The position numbers and the translations under genes are program-made. Under the pieces are notes generated by a model that saw only the letters and a program-made list of their open reading frames with translations, was not told the DNA's origin and did not search any database. From Candidatus Mediterraneibacter faecavium (GTDB lineage Bacteria > Bacillota > Clostridia > Lachnospirales > Lachnospiraceae): DNA of 64,000 bases. The stretch lies in the NCBI GenBank assembly GCA_019119995.1, contig DWVY01000053.1, forward strand, positions 1 to 64,000, in the 5' to 3' direction. Position 1 is the stretch's first letter. Each line of letters begins with the position of its first letter. Positions 25,833 to 35,522 of this stretch are shown here, piece by piece.

Positions 25833-25866
25833 GAAAACTCCGTCACTGCCTGAACAATGACGGAGT
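25833..25866 (-). terminator. Terminator of the M-box expression platform
   Basis: Read on the minus strand, TGACTCCGTCA pairs with TGACGGAGT and is followed by TTTTCTG. It lies between the M-box and mgtE and would form when Mg2+ is bound. Confidence 0.8.
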
Positions 25867-25894
25867 CATAATCTGATCATCAATCCATGAAAAT

Positions 25895-26065
25895 AAACAT
25901 GACCGGATGCATCGTTCAAGCTTTAGTATCACAGGGCATATCAATTGCATTAGGCTGCACCTTCACGACACAGCCTGCTGACCATCTTATCGTGTCTCCA
26001 CGATCTCGCGGCAGCAATCTCCGGGATAAACCTGATCCCTGTGGTAACCTCACCTACCGAATGAT
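25895..26065 (-). promoter_or_regulatory. M-box (ykoK) magnesium riboswitch upstream of mgtE
   Basis: On the minus strand the leader carries the M-box landmarks in order: GGTAGGTGAGGTTACCAC (complement of 26041-26060), GGAGACACGATA, GCAGCCTAATG-like joining sequence, and GATACTAAAGCTTGAACGATGC. An intrinsic terminator follows at 25833-25866. M-box RNAs sense Mg2+ and switch off Mg2+ transporter genes when it is plentiful, matching mgtE downstream. Confidence 0.9.
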
Positions 26066-26088
26066 GTATTCTGTTTTTGTACGTGTAT

Positions 26089-26117
26089 ATTGTAGTTCAC
26101 TGAAATATTGATGTCAA
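26089..26117 (-). promoter_or_regulatory. Promoter of the M-box/mgtE transcript
   Basis: On the minus strand TTGACA (26112-26117), a 17-base spacer and TACAAT (26089-26094), placed just upstream of the riboswitch. Confidence 0.8.
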
Positions 26118-26164
26118 GGGAAAGTTCCTTTGCATGAGCGTTAAACATGTAACAGCTTAGAAAA

Positions 26165-27778
26165 CTATTTATCAGCTTTTTGTAAATATTTTGAAGGGGC
26201 TACGCCATATTCCTTTTTAAAACATTTACTGAAATAAAATGGATCAGAAAAGCCGACAGCGGAGGATACCTGCTGCAGGTTTGTACAGCCCTGATCAAGA
26301 TAATTTTTCGCAGACTGCATCCGTTGTTTTGTGATGTATCTGTTCAGAGACAGACCGGTTTCTGATTTAAAGAGTCTGCTGAGATAATTTTCATTTATAT
26401 AGAGCTGTGAAGCCAGCCATTTCACAGACATATGCTGATATGAGATATTTTCTGTGATAAGTTCCATGCATTTTTCCGTGATTTTATTTTGCGGGGAAAT
26501 CTTATTCGCATCAATATATTCAAGGATTCTGCGAAAATAGTCTTTCAGGAAAGAAATACAGCTTTCGGCGTCATTATATTCCAGTATTTCAGCAAGAGGA
26601 GAAAAATGTTTTTGGAAAACATCCTGCATCGCAATCCTGTTTTCCTGAAGGAACATGACACCTGTCATAACAAAATCAATCCGAAGCATATTGAAACTTT
26701 CAATAGAACCAATTGCGAGGGCACGCATCAACGTGGATGAGATCAACTCAAGCAACCCGTTGAAACCGCCGCTTCTCAGATGTTTCAATGCATCGGAGCG
26801 CAGAGTGTCAAAGTTAAATGATGAATCCAGTGACGAACGAATATATTCATCAAAGGAAAGAACACCTTTATTAATAACAGATGGAGTGTACTGGTATAAA
26901 AATTTGGTATCATAGTAACAACAGTAAAGATTTCTTGCACCCTGATACTTCCTGCTGTAAAATACAGTAACGGGCAGATTCAGGTGAAATAGAAGATTAT
27001 TGCGGATCATCTGCCCGATCAGTTCAATGCTTGGATTATTAAAACTCCTGTCGTCCTGAAATCCGAATATAACGATCAGGTTATAAAATGAATCAGAGAA
27101 AACAACCCAGTTCTGATAATCATAGAGGGAGTCTTCTATGGTATTTTTAGCTTTCTCTATCAGATCTTCTACGCTGCTTGCCCCTGTCATTTCGTCCGTG
27201 AAAGAATTAATATGGACTGAAAGAACCTGAAATTCCTGACCGCTGACCGGAATCTGATAGAAAGCAAAACGCTCTCTGATCTGTTCTTCGCTGAGAGGCT
27301 GACGTCCGCTTACGAGCCAATTCAGAAATTTTTCTCGGATCATATGTTCGCTGAGGAGTGCCTTATCCTTAAGAGTGTCAAGATACTGCCTCTCCTGCTG
27401 GGACGATTCCAGTCCTTTTAGGATCTTTTTGATAATTAAGCCCAGCTCTTCAGGATCTATCGGTTTGAGCAGATAGTGGTCTACCCCTGTGTTAAGGGCC
27501 TGCTGCGCACACCCGAAGCTGTCGTTCACCGTCAGTATAATGAACTCAATATGCGGGAAAGATGATTTGATTTTTTCGGCAAGAGTAAGTCCGTCCATAT
27601 TTGGCATATTAATATCGCATATGATAATGTCAGGCGGGTTCTGGCTGATCTTGTCTAAAGCTTCATTGCCGTCAGAAGCATCTTCCGGTATTTCAAACCC
27701 CATGGAAGTCCAGTTCATTATCTGGTGCAGCCGCCGCACTATCAGCGGATCATCATCGATAAACATAATTTTGTACAT
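26165..27778 (-). CDS. YesN-type response regulator with AraC HTH
   Basis: 537 residues: an N-terminal receiver domain (1-about 120) with phospho-aspartate in IIICDINMPNMDG (about residue 55), a long middle region, and a C-terminal AraC-type double HTH (about 435-537; SVKWLASQLYINENYLSRLFKSETGLSLNRYI). It pairs with the YesM-type kinase 18 bases upstream, on the same strand. It probably activates the divergent ABC importer operon. Codon use is more AT-rich than in genes left of 25 kb. Confidence 0.9.
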   Translation of the reverse strand: MYKIMFIDDDPLIVRRLHQIMNWTSMGFEIPEDASDGNEALDKISQNPPDIIICDINMPNMDGLTLAEKIKSSFPHIEFIILTVNDSFGCAQQALNTGVDHYLLKPIDPEELGLIIKKILKGLESSQQERQYLDTLKDKALLSEHMIREKFLNWLVSGRQPLSEEQIRERFAFYQIPVSGQEFQVLSVHINSFTDEMTGASSVEDLIEKAKNTIEDSLYDYQNWVVFSDSFYNLIVIFGFQDDRSFNNPSIELIGQMIRNNLLFHLNLPVTVFYSRKYQGARNLYCCYYDTKFLYQYTPSVINKGVLSFDEYIRSSLDSSFNFDTLRSDALKHLRSGGFNGLLELISSTLMRALAIGSIESFNMLRIDFVMTGVMFLQENRIAMQDVFQKHFSPLAEILEYNDAESCISFLKDYFRRILEYIDANKISPQNKITEKCMELITENISYQHMSVKWLASQLYINENYLSRLFKSETGLSLNRYITKQRMQSAKNYLDQGCTNLQQVSSAVGFSDPFYFSKCFKKEYGVAPSKYLQKADK

Positions 27779-27796
27779 ATAAAATCCTCCTGATAA

Positions 27797-29542
27797 TTAC
27801 AGAATCTTAGGAAAAGAAACAATAACTTTTGTGCCCTGTCCCGGAACAGATTTCACTGTTACGCCAAAGGAAGAGCCGTATTTCAATCGGATACGTTCTC
27901 TGATATTCCTCAGACCGAAATGGCGGGGAATCATGGATGTCCCTTCATTGAAGATTGATTGAACAGCCTGCTCAGGAATCCCTCTGCCATCATCTGAGAT
28001 TGAAATAAGCACTGCGGAACCGGCCAACTGTCCTTCAATGTGAAGATGACGGCCTTCCTTATACCCGGTAAAGCCATGTATTACCGCGTTCTCAACAATG
28101 GGCTGGAGCAGCATTTTCATAATTTTAAGATCCAGAATATCCTCTGCGATGGTTATAGTATACGTGAAAAGCTGCGGCGCTTTTATTAATTGAATCTCAA
28201 GATAATCGCGCACAAGTGCAAGTTCCTCCCGAATTGTTATAATATTTCTCCCCTTGCTTAAAACAGCACGATAATATCTGCCGAGGTGATAAAGCATAGA
28301 TAATGCCGGATCATTTTTATGATCTGTAATAAGACTGCTTATATTATCCAGGCAATTATAGAGAAAATGAGGATTGATCTGAGCCTGCAGCAGATTCAGT
28401 GCATATTCTTTTTTTTGTGTCTGCTCATCATAGATGCGAATGGTAAGATTCCTGATATTGTGGTTCATTTTTTTGAACCGCTCTGCTAAAAAACCGATCT
28501 CGTCCTTAGAGTTGATTTGTATATCGGCAGAGAAATCTCCATGACCTGTCCTGTCTGCATATGTAGTTAAAAGGGCAAGAGGTTTTGTGACACTCTGAGC
28601 GAGGACCGTAGTAAGGATTATGGTGACGATCAGGGCAAATATGCCGATGCATACGAGTATCAGAGTGAGCCCCAGTACTTCACGATATATACTATAGTAC
28701 TCCAGCACATATACAATATGGTATTCACCGATTTCGGATGTAGTAGCAAGAACAAGGGAATCGTTCGAAGACAGGAAGAGGCGGTCTTTCGCGTACGATA
28801 TTTCCTGGACGGTTTTCCACAGGTCATTTGAAACTGTCTGATGAAGTAGTTCCCGATCTTCGGATGAAAGGATGCACCTGTTATTATCGATCAGATAGAG
28901 CTGCTCTTCATTTTTGTCGATAACTGAACGATAGGAATCATAAAACAATGATTCCTTAATATCAAATGAGAGGATGCCCAGGCATTCTCCTGTATTGATA
29001 TCGATCAGAGATTTTGATATGTTAAAGGCGCTGTCTGTATCTTTGACCGAAGGAGAGCCGAGTATGATACGACCTTTCTGTGCTACAACATAGTCATAGT
29101 AGGTATCCATTTCAGCATCCGGAGTCCGGATAGAATCTGTATTGATATCATATATTTTGTCATCATAGGTGTGTATATATCCGCTGGATATATAGCTTTG
29201 AATATCCATGATATTGTAGACAGCAGAATGCATGGATGTTGTAAATAAATAATTTCCATAGGTGGAATCAGGATAATCTTCAGATATCGCATCCTGAAGT
29301 GCCGAGCTGGTAGAAAATGCTTTAATGTTGTACTGGATGTTTGACAGAATCTGATCAATCTGATCAGAGACGAGCATCAGTTTGTCTTCAGCATTTTTTA
29401 CTGCCTCGGCTTTCCCGTTTCTTACAATAATGGTTCCGGATACGATAAGGACAAGAAGGAACGGTATCAGGATCAGAGGCAGGAAAACAGTGAGTATTTT
29501 TCGTTTTAAAGACAGAGATTCCCAGATGCTTTTTAACTTCAT
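27797..29542 (-). CDS. YesM-type sensor histidine kinase
   Basis: 581 residues: a membrane helix (about 15-38), an extracellular sensor region (about 40-290), a second helix (about 295-320), a HAMP domain, a His_kinase domain with the phospho-histidine in QINPHFLYNCLDNISSLI (about 400-417), and a C-terminal ATPase with DDGRGIPE. ATG 29542 has AAGGGAGTGG upstream and begins MKLKSIWESLSLKRK. It likely senses an extracellular carbohydrate-like ligand directly or through the binding protein encoded next to it. Confidence 0.9.
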   Translation of the reverse strand: MKLKSIWESLSLKRKILTVFLPLILIPFLLVLIVSGTIIVRNGKAEAVKNAEDKLMLVSDQIDQILSNIQYNIKAFSTSSALQDAISEDYPDSTYGNYLFTTSMHSAVYNIMDIQSYISSGYIHTYDDKIYDINTDSIRTPDAEMDTYYDYVVAQKGRIILGSPSVKDTDSAFNISKSLIDINTGECLGILSFDIKESLFYDSYRSVIDKNEEQLYLIDNNRCILSSEDRELLHQTVSNDLWKTVQEISYAKDRLFLSSNDSLVLATTSEIGEYHIVYVLEYYSIYREVLGLTLILVCIGIFALIVTIILTTVLAQSVTKPLALLTTYADRTGHGDFSADIQINSKDEIGFLAERFKKMNHNIRNLTIRIYDEQTQKKEYALNLLQAQINPHFLYNCLDNISSLITDHKNDPALSMLYHLGRYYRAVLSKGRNIITIREELALVRDYLEIQLIKAPQLFTYTITIAEDILDLKIMKMLLQPIVENAVIHGFTGYKEGRHLHIEGQLAGSAVLISISDDGRGIPEQAVQSIFNEGTSMIPRHFGLRNIRERIRLKYGSSFGVTVKSVPGQGTKVIVSFPKIL

Positions 29543-29606
29543 ATTTGTGTCCACTCCCTTTTTGAATCCTGTTAATTTTGCGAGTTTAATTATATAACAG
29601 AGAAGG

Positions 29607-29612
29607 TATAAT
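29607..29612 (+). promoter_or_regulatory. -10 element of the ABC importer operon
   Basis: TATAAT at 29607-29612, with only a poor -35 (GTTTAA, 29584-29589), in the 198-base gap divergent from the kinase. This fits a promoter needing activation by the AraC-type response regulator. Confidence 0.45.
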
Positions 29613-29740
29613 GAGTAGTATGTAAAAAAAGGATTTTTGTTTTTTCCATGCAAGGTCATAATTTTCCATTTGATTATTATGAACAAAATTTTATGATTAA
29701 TTCAACGAAATACAAAATGCAAAAGCAAAGGAGGATGAAC

Positions 29741-31069
29741 ATGAAAAAGGAATGGATTTCAATGCTTTTGGCAGGAGCGATGATAATGTCCCTGTCGGCA
29801 TGCGGAAACGGTGGGAACTCTGATAAAGCAGAAGATGACACATCGGAGGAAAAAGTTACGCTCAACGTATTGTTTAACGATACGGATGAGAATGTAGAAG
29901 CGGAGATGGAGTATGTGATGGATCATATTTCAGAAGTACTTCCGAATGTGGATGTCAAGCTTGAAATGGTGTCTGGAGATGCAGAGACGTATGAGACAAA
30001 AGTTCGAACAATGATCTCTGCGGGCGGAGATGGAATCGACGTATGGTGGGAGAGAGGCGGAAGCTGGGCAACTCCTATTCTTGAATCTGGAAGTGCGCTT
30101 GCCTTAGATGACTATCTCGAAGAAAGTGGATACTGGGATAAGGTGATCCCGTCAGCGGATAATGCAAAAGCAGATGACGGTCATATGTACGGTGTACCAT
30201 TTGAAGATATTTCTTATGAAATAGTACTGTATAACAAAGCTATTTTTGAAGAATATGGTCTGAAGACACCACAGACTGTTTCAGAACTATATTCCGTTGT
30301 AGAAACACTTGCAGCTACAGATATCGTGCCCATTTCTGTCGGGGCAAAGGATGGGTGGCCGGCAGCGATGATGGTGGAGGGATTCGCTTATTCGGTAGAT
30401 CCCGAGTGTACCGAGAAAATTGTGAATGGCGCGGCTTCTTTTACAGATGAAGCATATACACAAGCTGCGGAAGTTGTAAAAAACCTTATGGATAAGGGAG
30501 CGTTTTCAGAAAATGTAGCGTTAACAGGAATAGATGAAGCACTGCCGTTATTCGAATCCGGAAAAGCTGCAATGATGGTAAATGGTTCATGGGCAGTAGC
30601 GTCATGTGCAGAAAAAATGGGAGGGGATTTTGGATATTTCTATTTCCCGGTCATCAATGATTCAGATGCAGATTCTTATGGCAAAAATGTTGCCGGCGGA
30701 GTAAAGCAGAACAGCGGAATGATGGTATACGCCGGAACGGAGCATCCTGACGAAGCGGCAGCCCTTTGTGAGGCGATAGCAGAACTGCGTTGCCAGTACG
30801 TATATGAGACGAACGGAAATCCGTTTACTGTGTATAAAGCGGATACAATGGGCTGGACATACGACGGTGATTTCGCAGAGCCTGTAGCTCAGCTAGCATC
30901 AGATATGCAGAGTTTTGAATACAGTTTTGGCCTGATCCAGGATGTAATGCCGACTGCGGCAGCAACTTCAGGCATCCAGGATGCGACGAGCAAGTTTATG
31001 ACAAATGACGACGGGTATACGATAAATGACTATCTGTCAGACATGGACAAAGCAGTACAGGAAGAGTAG
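29741..31069 (+). CDS. ABC transporter substrate-binding lipoprotein (sugar-type)
   Basis: 442 residues with a lipoprotein signal (MKKEWISMLLAGAMIMSLSACGN) and an extracellular solute-binding family 1 fold (VTLNVLFNDTDENVEAEM...GIDVWWERGGSWATPILESG; YGVPFEDISYEIVLYNKAIFEEYGLKTPQTVSELY). AAAGGAGG spaced 6 bases supports ATG 29741. The ligand is unknown; most relatives bind oligosaccharides or related polar molecules. A terminator-like hairpin downstream probably keeps binding-protein levels above permease levels. Confidence 0.9.
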   Translation: MKKEWISMLLAGAMIMSLSACGNGGNSDKAEDDTSEEKVTLNVLFNDTDENVEAEMEYVMDHISEVLPNVDVKLEMVSGDAETYETKVRTMISAGGDGIDVWWERGGSWATPILESGSALALDDYLEESGYWDKVIPSADNAKADDGHMYGVPFEDISYEIVLYNKAIFEEYGLKTPQTVSELYSVVETLAATDIVPISVGAKDGWPAAMMVEGFAYSVDPECTEKIVNGAASFTDEAYTQAAEVVKNLMDKGAFSENVALTGIDEALPLFESGKAAMMVNGSWAVASCAEKMGGDFGYFYFPVINDSDADSYGKNVAGGVKQNSGMMVYAGTEHPDEAAALCEAIAELRCQYVYETNGNPFTVYKADTMGWTYDGDFAEPVAQLASDMQSFEYSFGLIQDVMPTAAATSGIQDATSKFMTNDDGYTINDYLSDMDKAVQEE

Positions 31070-31090
31070 AAAAAGTAATAAAGACAGTAC

Positions 31091-31124
31091 AGAGGCAGTG
31101 CAGATAAAACTGCACTGCCTTTGT
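31091..31124 (+). terminator. Attenuating hairpin between binding protein and permeases
   Basis: Stem GAGGCAGTGCAG / CTGCACTGCCTT with a 6-base loop, then TTGT. A common position for differential expression in ABC operons. Confidence 0.65.
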
Positions 31125-31144
31125 CATGAAAGGAGACAGACAGC

Positions 31145-32035
31145 ATGAAGAAAGTTCTTGGAAATAAACGATATATTTTGATCCTTTCTGCTCCGGCCCT
31201 TATTTTAATGGTAGCGTTTGTTCTATATCCCCTTATTAACATTGTAATTATGTCCCTGCAGGAGACGAACGGGTTGACACCTGCTGTATTTGTCGGATTT
31301 GAAAACTTTGCCAAGATCTTTCAGGACAGTTCGTTTTTAAAGGCAAATATCTGGTCGATCGGCCTGTGTCTGCTGGCAGTTATATTTAATGCAATCCTTG
31401 CAATAGCGGTCTCCATTTTGCTGAGTACATTAAGTCCGAGAGCTCAGAAGATATTGCGGACAGCTTTTATTATTCCGCTTGTCCTCTCCATTTCGGTTGT
31501 ATCACAACTGTGGCTTGCTATATATCATGCTGATTGGGGCTTGCTCAATTCATTGCTGGATAAGATTGGACTCGGATTTTTAAGAAATGACTGGCTGAGT
31601 AATTCTGATACAGCTATGATATGTATTGCAATTGTAGGGATGTGGTGGTCGTTCGGGCTGGATCTTCTTCTGTCCTATTCGGGAATCAGAGCAATCCCTG
31701 AGAGCTACTTTGAGGCAGCGCAGCTTGACGGAGCCAGCTTCCCGGCAACTGTGCGGTATATTACACTGCCGCTTCTGAAAAATGTAGCAAAAACATGTGT
31801 TACAGTTTCAGCAGTAGGCGGACTGTATACTTTCCCTCAGGTCTATATTATGACAGGAGGTGGCCCAGGGGATATGACTACTACAATCATGATGTATATG
31901 TACAAGCAGGCTTTTTCCAATATGAGATATGGACAGGCAGCAGCAGTGGGAGTCGTAGCGATTGTAGAGACGTGCATCATATTGGGAATTATAGGCTGGC
32001 TCTTTAAGCGGGGCAAATATAGTGAGGAGGTGTAG
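31145..32035 (+). CDS. ABC sugar-type permease (MalF/UgpA-like)
   Basis: 296 residues with about six membrane helices and the EAA loop ESYFEAAQLDGASFPATVRYITLPLLKN (about 190-217) that contacts the ATPase. GAAAGGAGACAG precedes ATG. The partner permease follows 3 bases later. No ATPase gene is present in the operon, so a shared MsmX-type ATPase is expected elsewhere. Confidence 0.92.
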   Translation: MKKVLGNKRYILILSAPALILMVAFVLYPLINIVIMSLQETNGLTPAVFVGFENFAKIFQDSSFLKANIWSIGLCLLAVIFNAILAIAVSILLSTLSPRAQKILRTAFIIPLVLSISVVSQLWLAIYHADWGLLNSLLDKIGLGFLRNDWLSNSDTAMICIAIVGMWWSFGLDLLLSYSGIRAIPESYFEAAQLDGASFPATVRYITLPLLKNVAKTCVTVSAVGGLYTFPQVYIMTGGGPGDMTTTIMMYMYKQAFSNMRYGQAAAVGVVAIVETCIILGIIGWLFKRGKYSEEV

Positions 32036-32038
32036 GAT

Positions 32039-32875
32039 ATGAGGATAAGACAAAGATGGATTCGTATAGTTATGACAACAGTATTCGGGATTATTGCCGT
32101 TACGTCTGTTTATCCTTTATTCTGGCTGCTGCTCAACTCGTTTAAAGATACGAACGAGATCATGACAGGAGAATCTTTCGGTCTTCCGTCTTTTTGGAAA
32201 ATAGAGAATTATACAGATGCTATATTTAACAGGGATATATTAAAATATTTTTTTAATAGTGTATTTATTACCGGGCTGACATTGATACTTACCACCGTGG
32301 CAGCAATCATGCTGTCCTATGCGCTTGTACGAATGAAATGGAAACTGTCGCATAAAGTCAGCAAGATGGTCACTTTGGGAATACTGCTTCCGTCACAGAT
32401 TGTCATTGTTCCTATATTTATGATGTTAAGGGAACTAAATCTGATCAATAATCCTTTGTCGCTTGTACTTACTATTTCGTCATTTAATATTCCAATGGCT
32501 GTAATTATGTGCAGCAGCTTTTTGTCAAGTATTCCATACGAGATGGAAGAAGCGGCAGTAATGGATGGTGCAGGCATATTTTCAATTTTATTCAGGGTCA
32601 TAGTTCCCATTATCAAGCCTGCAATCGCAACAATGGTAATCAATACGTTTATTAATAGTTGGAATGAATTTATCTATGCACTCGTACTGATCAGTGATGA
32701 CAAATATAAAACTCTTCCTATTGCGCTGATGAATTACTCATCAGGAAAATATGGTACAGATTATGGCGGAATGTTCGCGGCGATGATCATAACAAGTATT
32801 CTGCCAATTCTGCTGTTTATATTTTTCAGTAATCAGGTCGAAAAAACTTTTTCAGCGGGATCTATTTTGAAGTGA
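32039..32875 (+). CDS. ABC sugar-type permease (MalG/UgpE-like)
   Basis: 278 residues, about six membrane helices, with the EAA loop YEMEEAAVMDGAGIFSILFRVIVPIIKP (about 167-194). AGTGAGGAGGTGT ribosome site. It forms the heterodimeric channel with the preceding permease. Confidence 0.92.
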   Translation: MRIRQRWIRIVMTTVFGIIAVTSVYPLFWLLLNSFKDTNEIMTGESFGLPSFWKIENYTDAIFNRDILKYFFNSVFITGLTLILTTVAAIMLSYALVRMKWKLSHKVSKMVTLGILLPSQIVIVPIFMMLRELNLINNPLSLVLTISSFNIPMAVIMCSSFLSSIPYEMEEAAVMDGAGIFSILFRVIVPIIKPAIATMVINTFINSWNEFIYALVLISDDKYKTLPIALMNYSSGKYGTDYGGMFAAMIITSILPILLFIFFSNQVEKTFSAGSILK

Positions 32876-32897
32876 TCAGACAAGGAGCGGCAAACAA

Positions 32898-34745
32898 ATG
32901 GAAAAAGAAAAATACAGAAAGTTTTATGATAAAGTTTACGGGGGATGGCTCGGAAAATGTCTTGGAGGGGCAGCAGGAGCTCCGGTTGAAGGTATCAAAA
33001 GACTGATTACGGATATAGACTACAGGGATGTGATACGGCCGGATCTGCCGAATGATGATCTTGATCTCCAACTTCTGTGGCTGGAAGTTATGGAAGAAAA
33101 AGGACTGTCAACAACAGCAGAAGATTTGGCAGATGCGTGGAATCGGAAATGTTGGTATCCTTTTAACGAATATGGATATTTTCTTAAAAATTACGAACGG
33201 GGTATTATGCCGCCGTACAGTGGCAGCTTTAATAACCATTTTTTTGCAGAGAGTGAAGGGTGTCCGATACGTTCGGAAATATGGGGAATGTTGTTCCCGG
33301 GAAAACCGGATAAAGCAGCAGGATTCGCACAGATGGACGGAAGTCTGGATCATACGGGAAATGCAATATGGATTGAAATGTATTATGCAGCTTTGGAAGC
33401 AGAAGCTTTTAAAGCAGAAGATATGAGAAAACTCCTGCTCGGACAAAAGAAATATCTTCCCGAGAATTCAAAAGCCAGGGAATGCCTGGAAGATGTAATA
33501 AAATGGGAACAGGAATATCCTGAAAATTGGATTATGTCTTGGAAAAAGTTAACAAGAAAATATCTACATAATGATTTTACAAATGCAGTGATTAATCTTG
33601 GCATCGTAGTCTTGGCATTGCTTTATGGAAAAGAAGATCTTGATAAAGTTATACGAATTGCGTTTTCCAGCGGATTCGATACAGATTGTACGTGTGCGAC
33701 AGCGGGAGCTATATGGGGGATTCTATATGGTTCTTCAAAGATACCTGACTCATTGAAAGCCTTGATCAATGATAAATTTGTAGTAGGTATTAATGTGAAG
33801 CGCAAGGACAATTCTATAAAACAGTTGTCGGAAGACACTTGTCTTCTTGCAGAAAAATTGGAAAATCAAAACATTGTAAATCTGCCGGTCACTATGAAAA
33901 TAGAATATTTGGAAAAGCCGGTTCTAGGTTCTGCGGGGCAATGTGTTTTTGGAATAAAGGTCAGAAATTATTCTGATAAAACGTATAGCAGCATTATGCG
34001 TATAGTAGAAATTCCCGAAGGCTGGAGAGTCCTGCCGGATAATATCCCTCTGACAGTGGAGCCTGGGAAAGAACAAGAAGTGGAATTCAAAGCCATGCTC
34101 CTTCCTGATACAAAATTGCTCAGAAATAAGAATATCCTGAATGTACAATATGGACAATATGAAAAGAAATTTGGCATAGCAGGCGCTCAGGAATGGATTG
34201 CAGCAGGCCCGTTTTTTGAGCCTCTCGACAAAAAGGAACCGGATGGATACCCATCTCCTCATGGGGAAGGTTGTAGTCTTCCATCACCGGAATGTCTTGT
34301 GAATAATGCGGTATATCTGTCAACTGATTATCTGAATGAAGATGAACTTATCAAGTCTTTTAATAAAGAAGAAACACAGAAGATCAGCAGCAGTGAAGAT
34401 CTTCTGCCGCTGGATAAACACTTTTCATTTCAGGGACAGGGCTGCATTTATTTGAAACAGACAATAATTGCAGATAAAGATCAGACTGTATGGGCGGTGA
34501 TAGGAAATAATGACGGATTCCGACTGTGGATAAACGGAGATATCTGCATGGAACGAGATGAAATCCGTCTATGGACACCTTATAATAACTATGAACTGAT
34601 CCACCTTCACAAAGGGAAAAATGAGATTATACTAAAACTGCTCAGAAGAACAGAAACACTCAAATTTAGCTTTGGCTTGAAGGTGTACGGGGGCTGCCAC
34701 TTCCATCGTACACGCTGGTGTACAAATTTGACATGCGAAATATAA
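32898..34745 (+). CDS. ADP-ribosylglycohydrolase-family protein with C-terminal beta domains
   Basis: 615 residues. Residues 1-about 330 are an ADP-ribosylglycohydrolase (ARH) fold: YGGWLGKCLGGAAGAPVEG (about 14-32), metal-binding acidic PNDDLDLQLLW (about 51-61) and FSSGFDTDCTCATAGAIWGILYG (about 255-277). Residues about 340-430 look like a NEW3/Ig-type beta sandwich, and about 490-600 like another (VWAVIGNNDGFRLWINGD). There is no signal peptide, so it is probably cytoplasmic. ARH enzymes cleave ribosyl-linked groups through a dinuclear Mg centre. As the only enzyme in an ABC importer operon it may process the imported ligand, perhaps a ribosylated compound or glycoside; the substrate is unknown. 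Confidence 0.85.
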   Translation: MEKEKYRKFYDKVYGGWLGKCLGGAAGAPVEGIKRLITDIDYRDVIRPDLPNDDLDLQLLWLEVMEEKGLSTTAEDLADAWNRKCWYPFNEYGYFLKNYERGIMPPYSGSFNNHFFAESEGCPIRSEIWGMLFPGKPDKAAGFAQMDGSLDHTGNAIWIEMYYAALEAEAFKAEDMRKLLLGQKKYLPENSKARECLEDVIKWEQEYPENWIMSWKKLTRKYLHNDFTNAVINLGIVVLALLYGKEDLDKVIRIAFSSGFDTDCTCATAGAIWGILYGSSKIPDSLKALINDKFVVGINVKRKDNSIKQLSEDTCLLAEKLENQNIVNLPVTMKIEYLEKPVLGSAGQCVFGIKVRNYSDKTYSSIMRIVEIPEGWRVLPDNIPLTVEPGKEQEVEFKAMLLPDTKLLRNKNILNVQYGQYEKKFGIAGAQEWIAAGPFFEPLDKKEPDGYPSPHGEGCSLPSPECLVNNAVYLSTDYLNEDELIKSFNKEETQKISSSEDLLPLDKHFSFQGQGCIYLKQTIIADKDQTVWAVIGNNDGFRLWINGDICMERDEIRLWTPYNNYELIHLHKGKNEIILKLLRRTETLKFSFGLKVYGGCHFHRTRWCTNLTCEI

Positions 34746-34756
34746 AGAATTAAAAG

Positions 34757-34810
34757 ACAAACGGTTTGCTGCGGGTATAGAATCAGGCTCTGCTCAGCCG
34801 TTTGTTTTTC
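34757..34810 (+). terminator. Intrinsic terminator after the ABC/ARH operon
   Basis: Stem ACAAACGG / CCGTTTGT with a 33-base loop containing a smaller stem, followed by TTTTC. It ends the AT-rich island. Confidence 0.75.
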
Positions 34811-34918
34811 TTGTTATTTATACTGGAAAAGCGTATACTTTATTAGATATTATCAACCTGTTATTGGAACTTAGATAAATCAATAGAAATGGTAAAGAAA
34901 GGTGGCAGGTCAGATATT

Positions 34919-35422
34919 ATGATAAAGACCAATAAAATCGCATCTTCAGCAAATATTGTGAAACAGTCAGTGATCCTCGGCGACGTATCCATCGGAGAGG
35001 ACTCTACGATTCTCTTCCATGCGGTCCTGCGCGGCGACTGTGCGGAGATCAAAGTAGGAAAATGCAGCAACATTCAGGACAACTGCACCGTCCACACAGA
35101 CAAAGGGTGCCCGGTAGTCCTTGGCGACTATGTAACAGTGGGGCATAATGCGGTTGTACATGGATGTACAGTCGGTACGGGAAGCCTGATCGGAATGGGA
35201 GCGGTTATACTGAACCGTGCCCGGATCGGAAAGGAATGCCTGATCGGAGCAGGGAGCGTGGTACTGGAGGATACGGTCATACCGGACGGCAGCCTTGCAG
35301 TGGGGAATCCCGCAAAAGTAAAAAGACAGCTTACGGAAGAAGAACGCAGAAAGCTGTATGATAACAGCCTGCACTATATGGTGACGGGAAGAAAACTGAA
35401 AAAAGAAGGCTATTGCGTGTGA
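34919..35422 (+). CDS. Gamma-class carbonic anhydrase-like hexapeptide-repeat protein
   Basis: A 167-residue left-handed beta-helix protein: SVILGDVSIGEDSTILFHAVLRGD, then metal-ligand histidines in CTVHTDKG, VTVGHNAVVHGCTVG. The family (YrdA/CaiE/PaaY-like) includes carbonic anhydrases and proteins of unknown activity. ATG 34919 starts the conserved part; the GAAAGGTGG ribosome site is slightly far upstream. Confidence 0.88.
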   Translation: MIKTNKIASSANIVKQSVILGDVSIGEDSTILFHAVLRGDCAEIKVGKCSNIQDNCTVHTDKGCPVVLGDYVTVGHNAVVHGCTVGTGSLIGMGAVILNRARIGKECLIGAGSVVLEDTVIPDGSLAVGNPAKVKRQLTEEERRKLYDNSLHYMVTGRKLKKEGYCV

Positions 35423-35522
35423 AAATGTAGTGGAAACATGTGAAAAGCAGAGCAGAATCTGTTATAATAAAAAAGCGGGTTTTATCCTGCTGAAAAAAGA
35501 GCAAAGAAAAGAGGAATTTATC

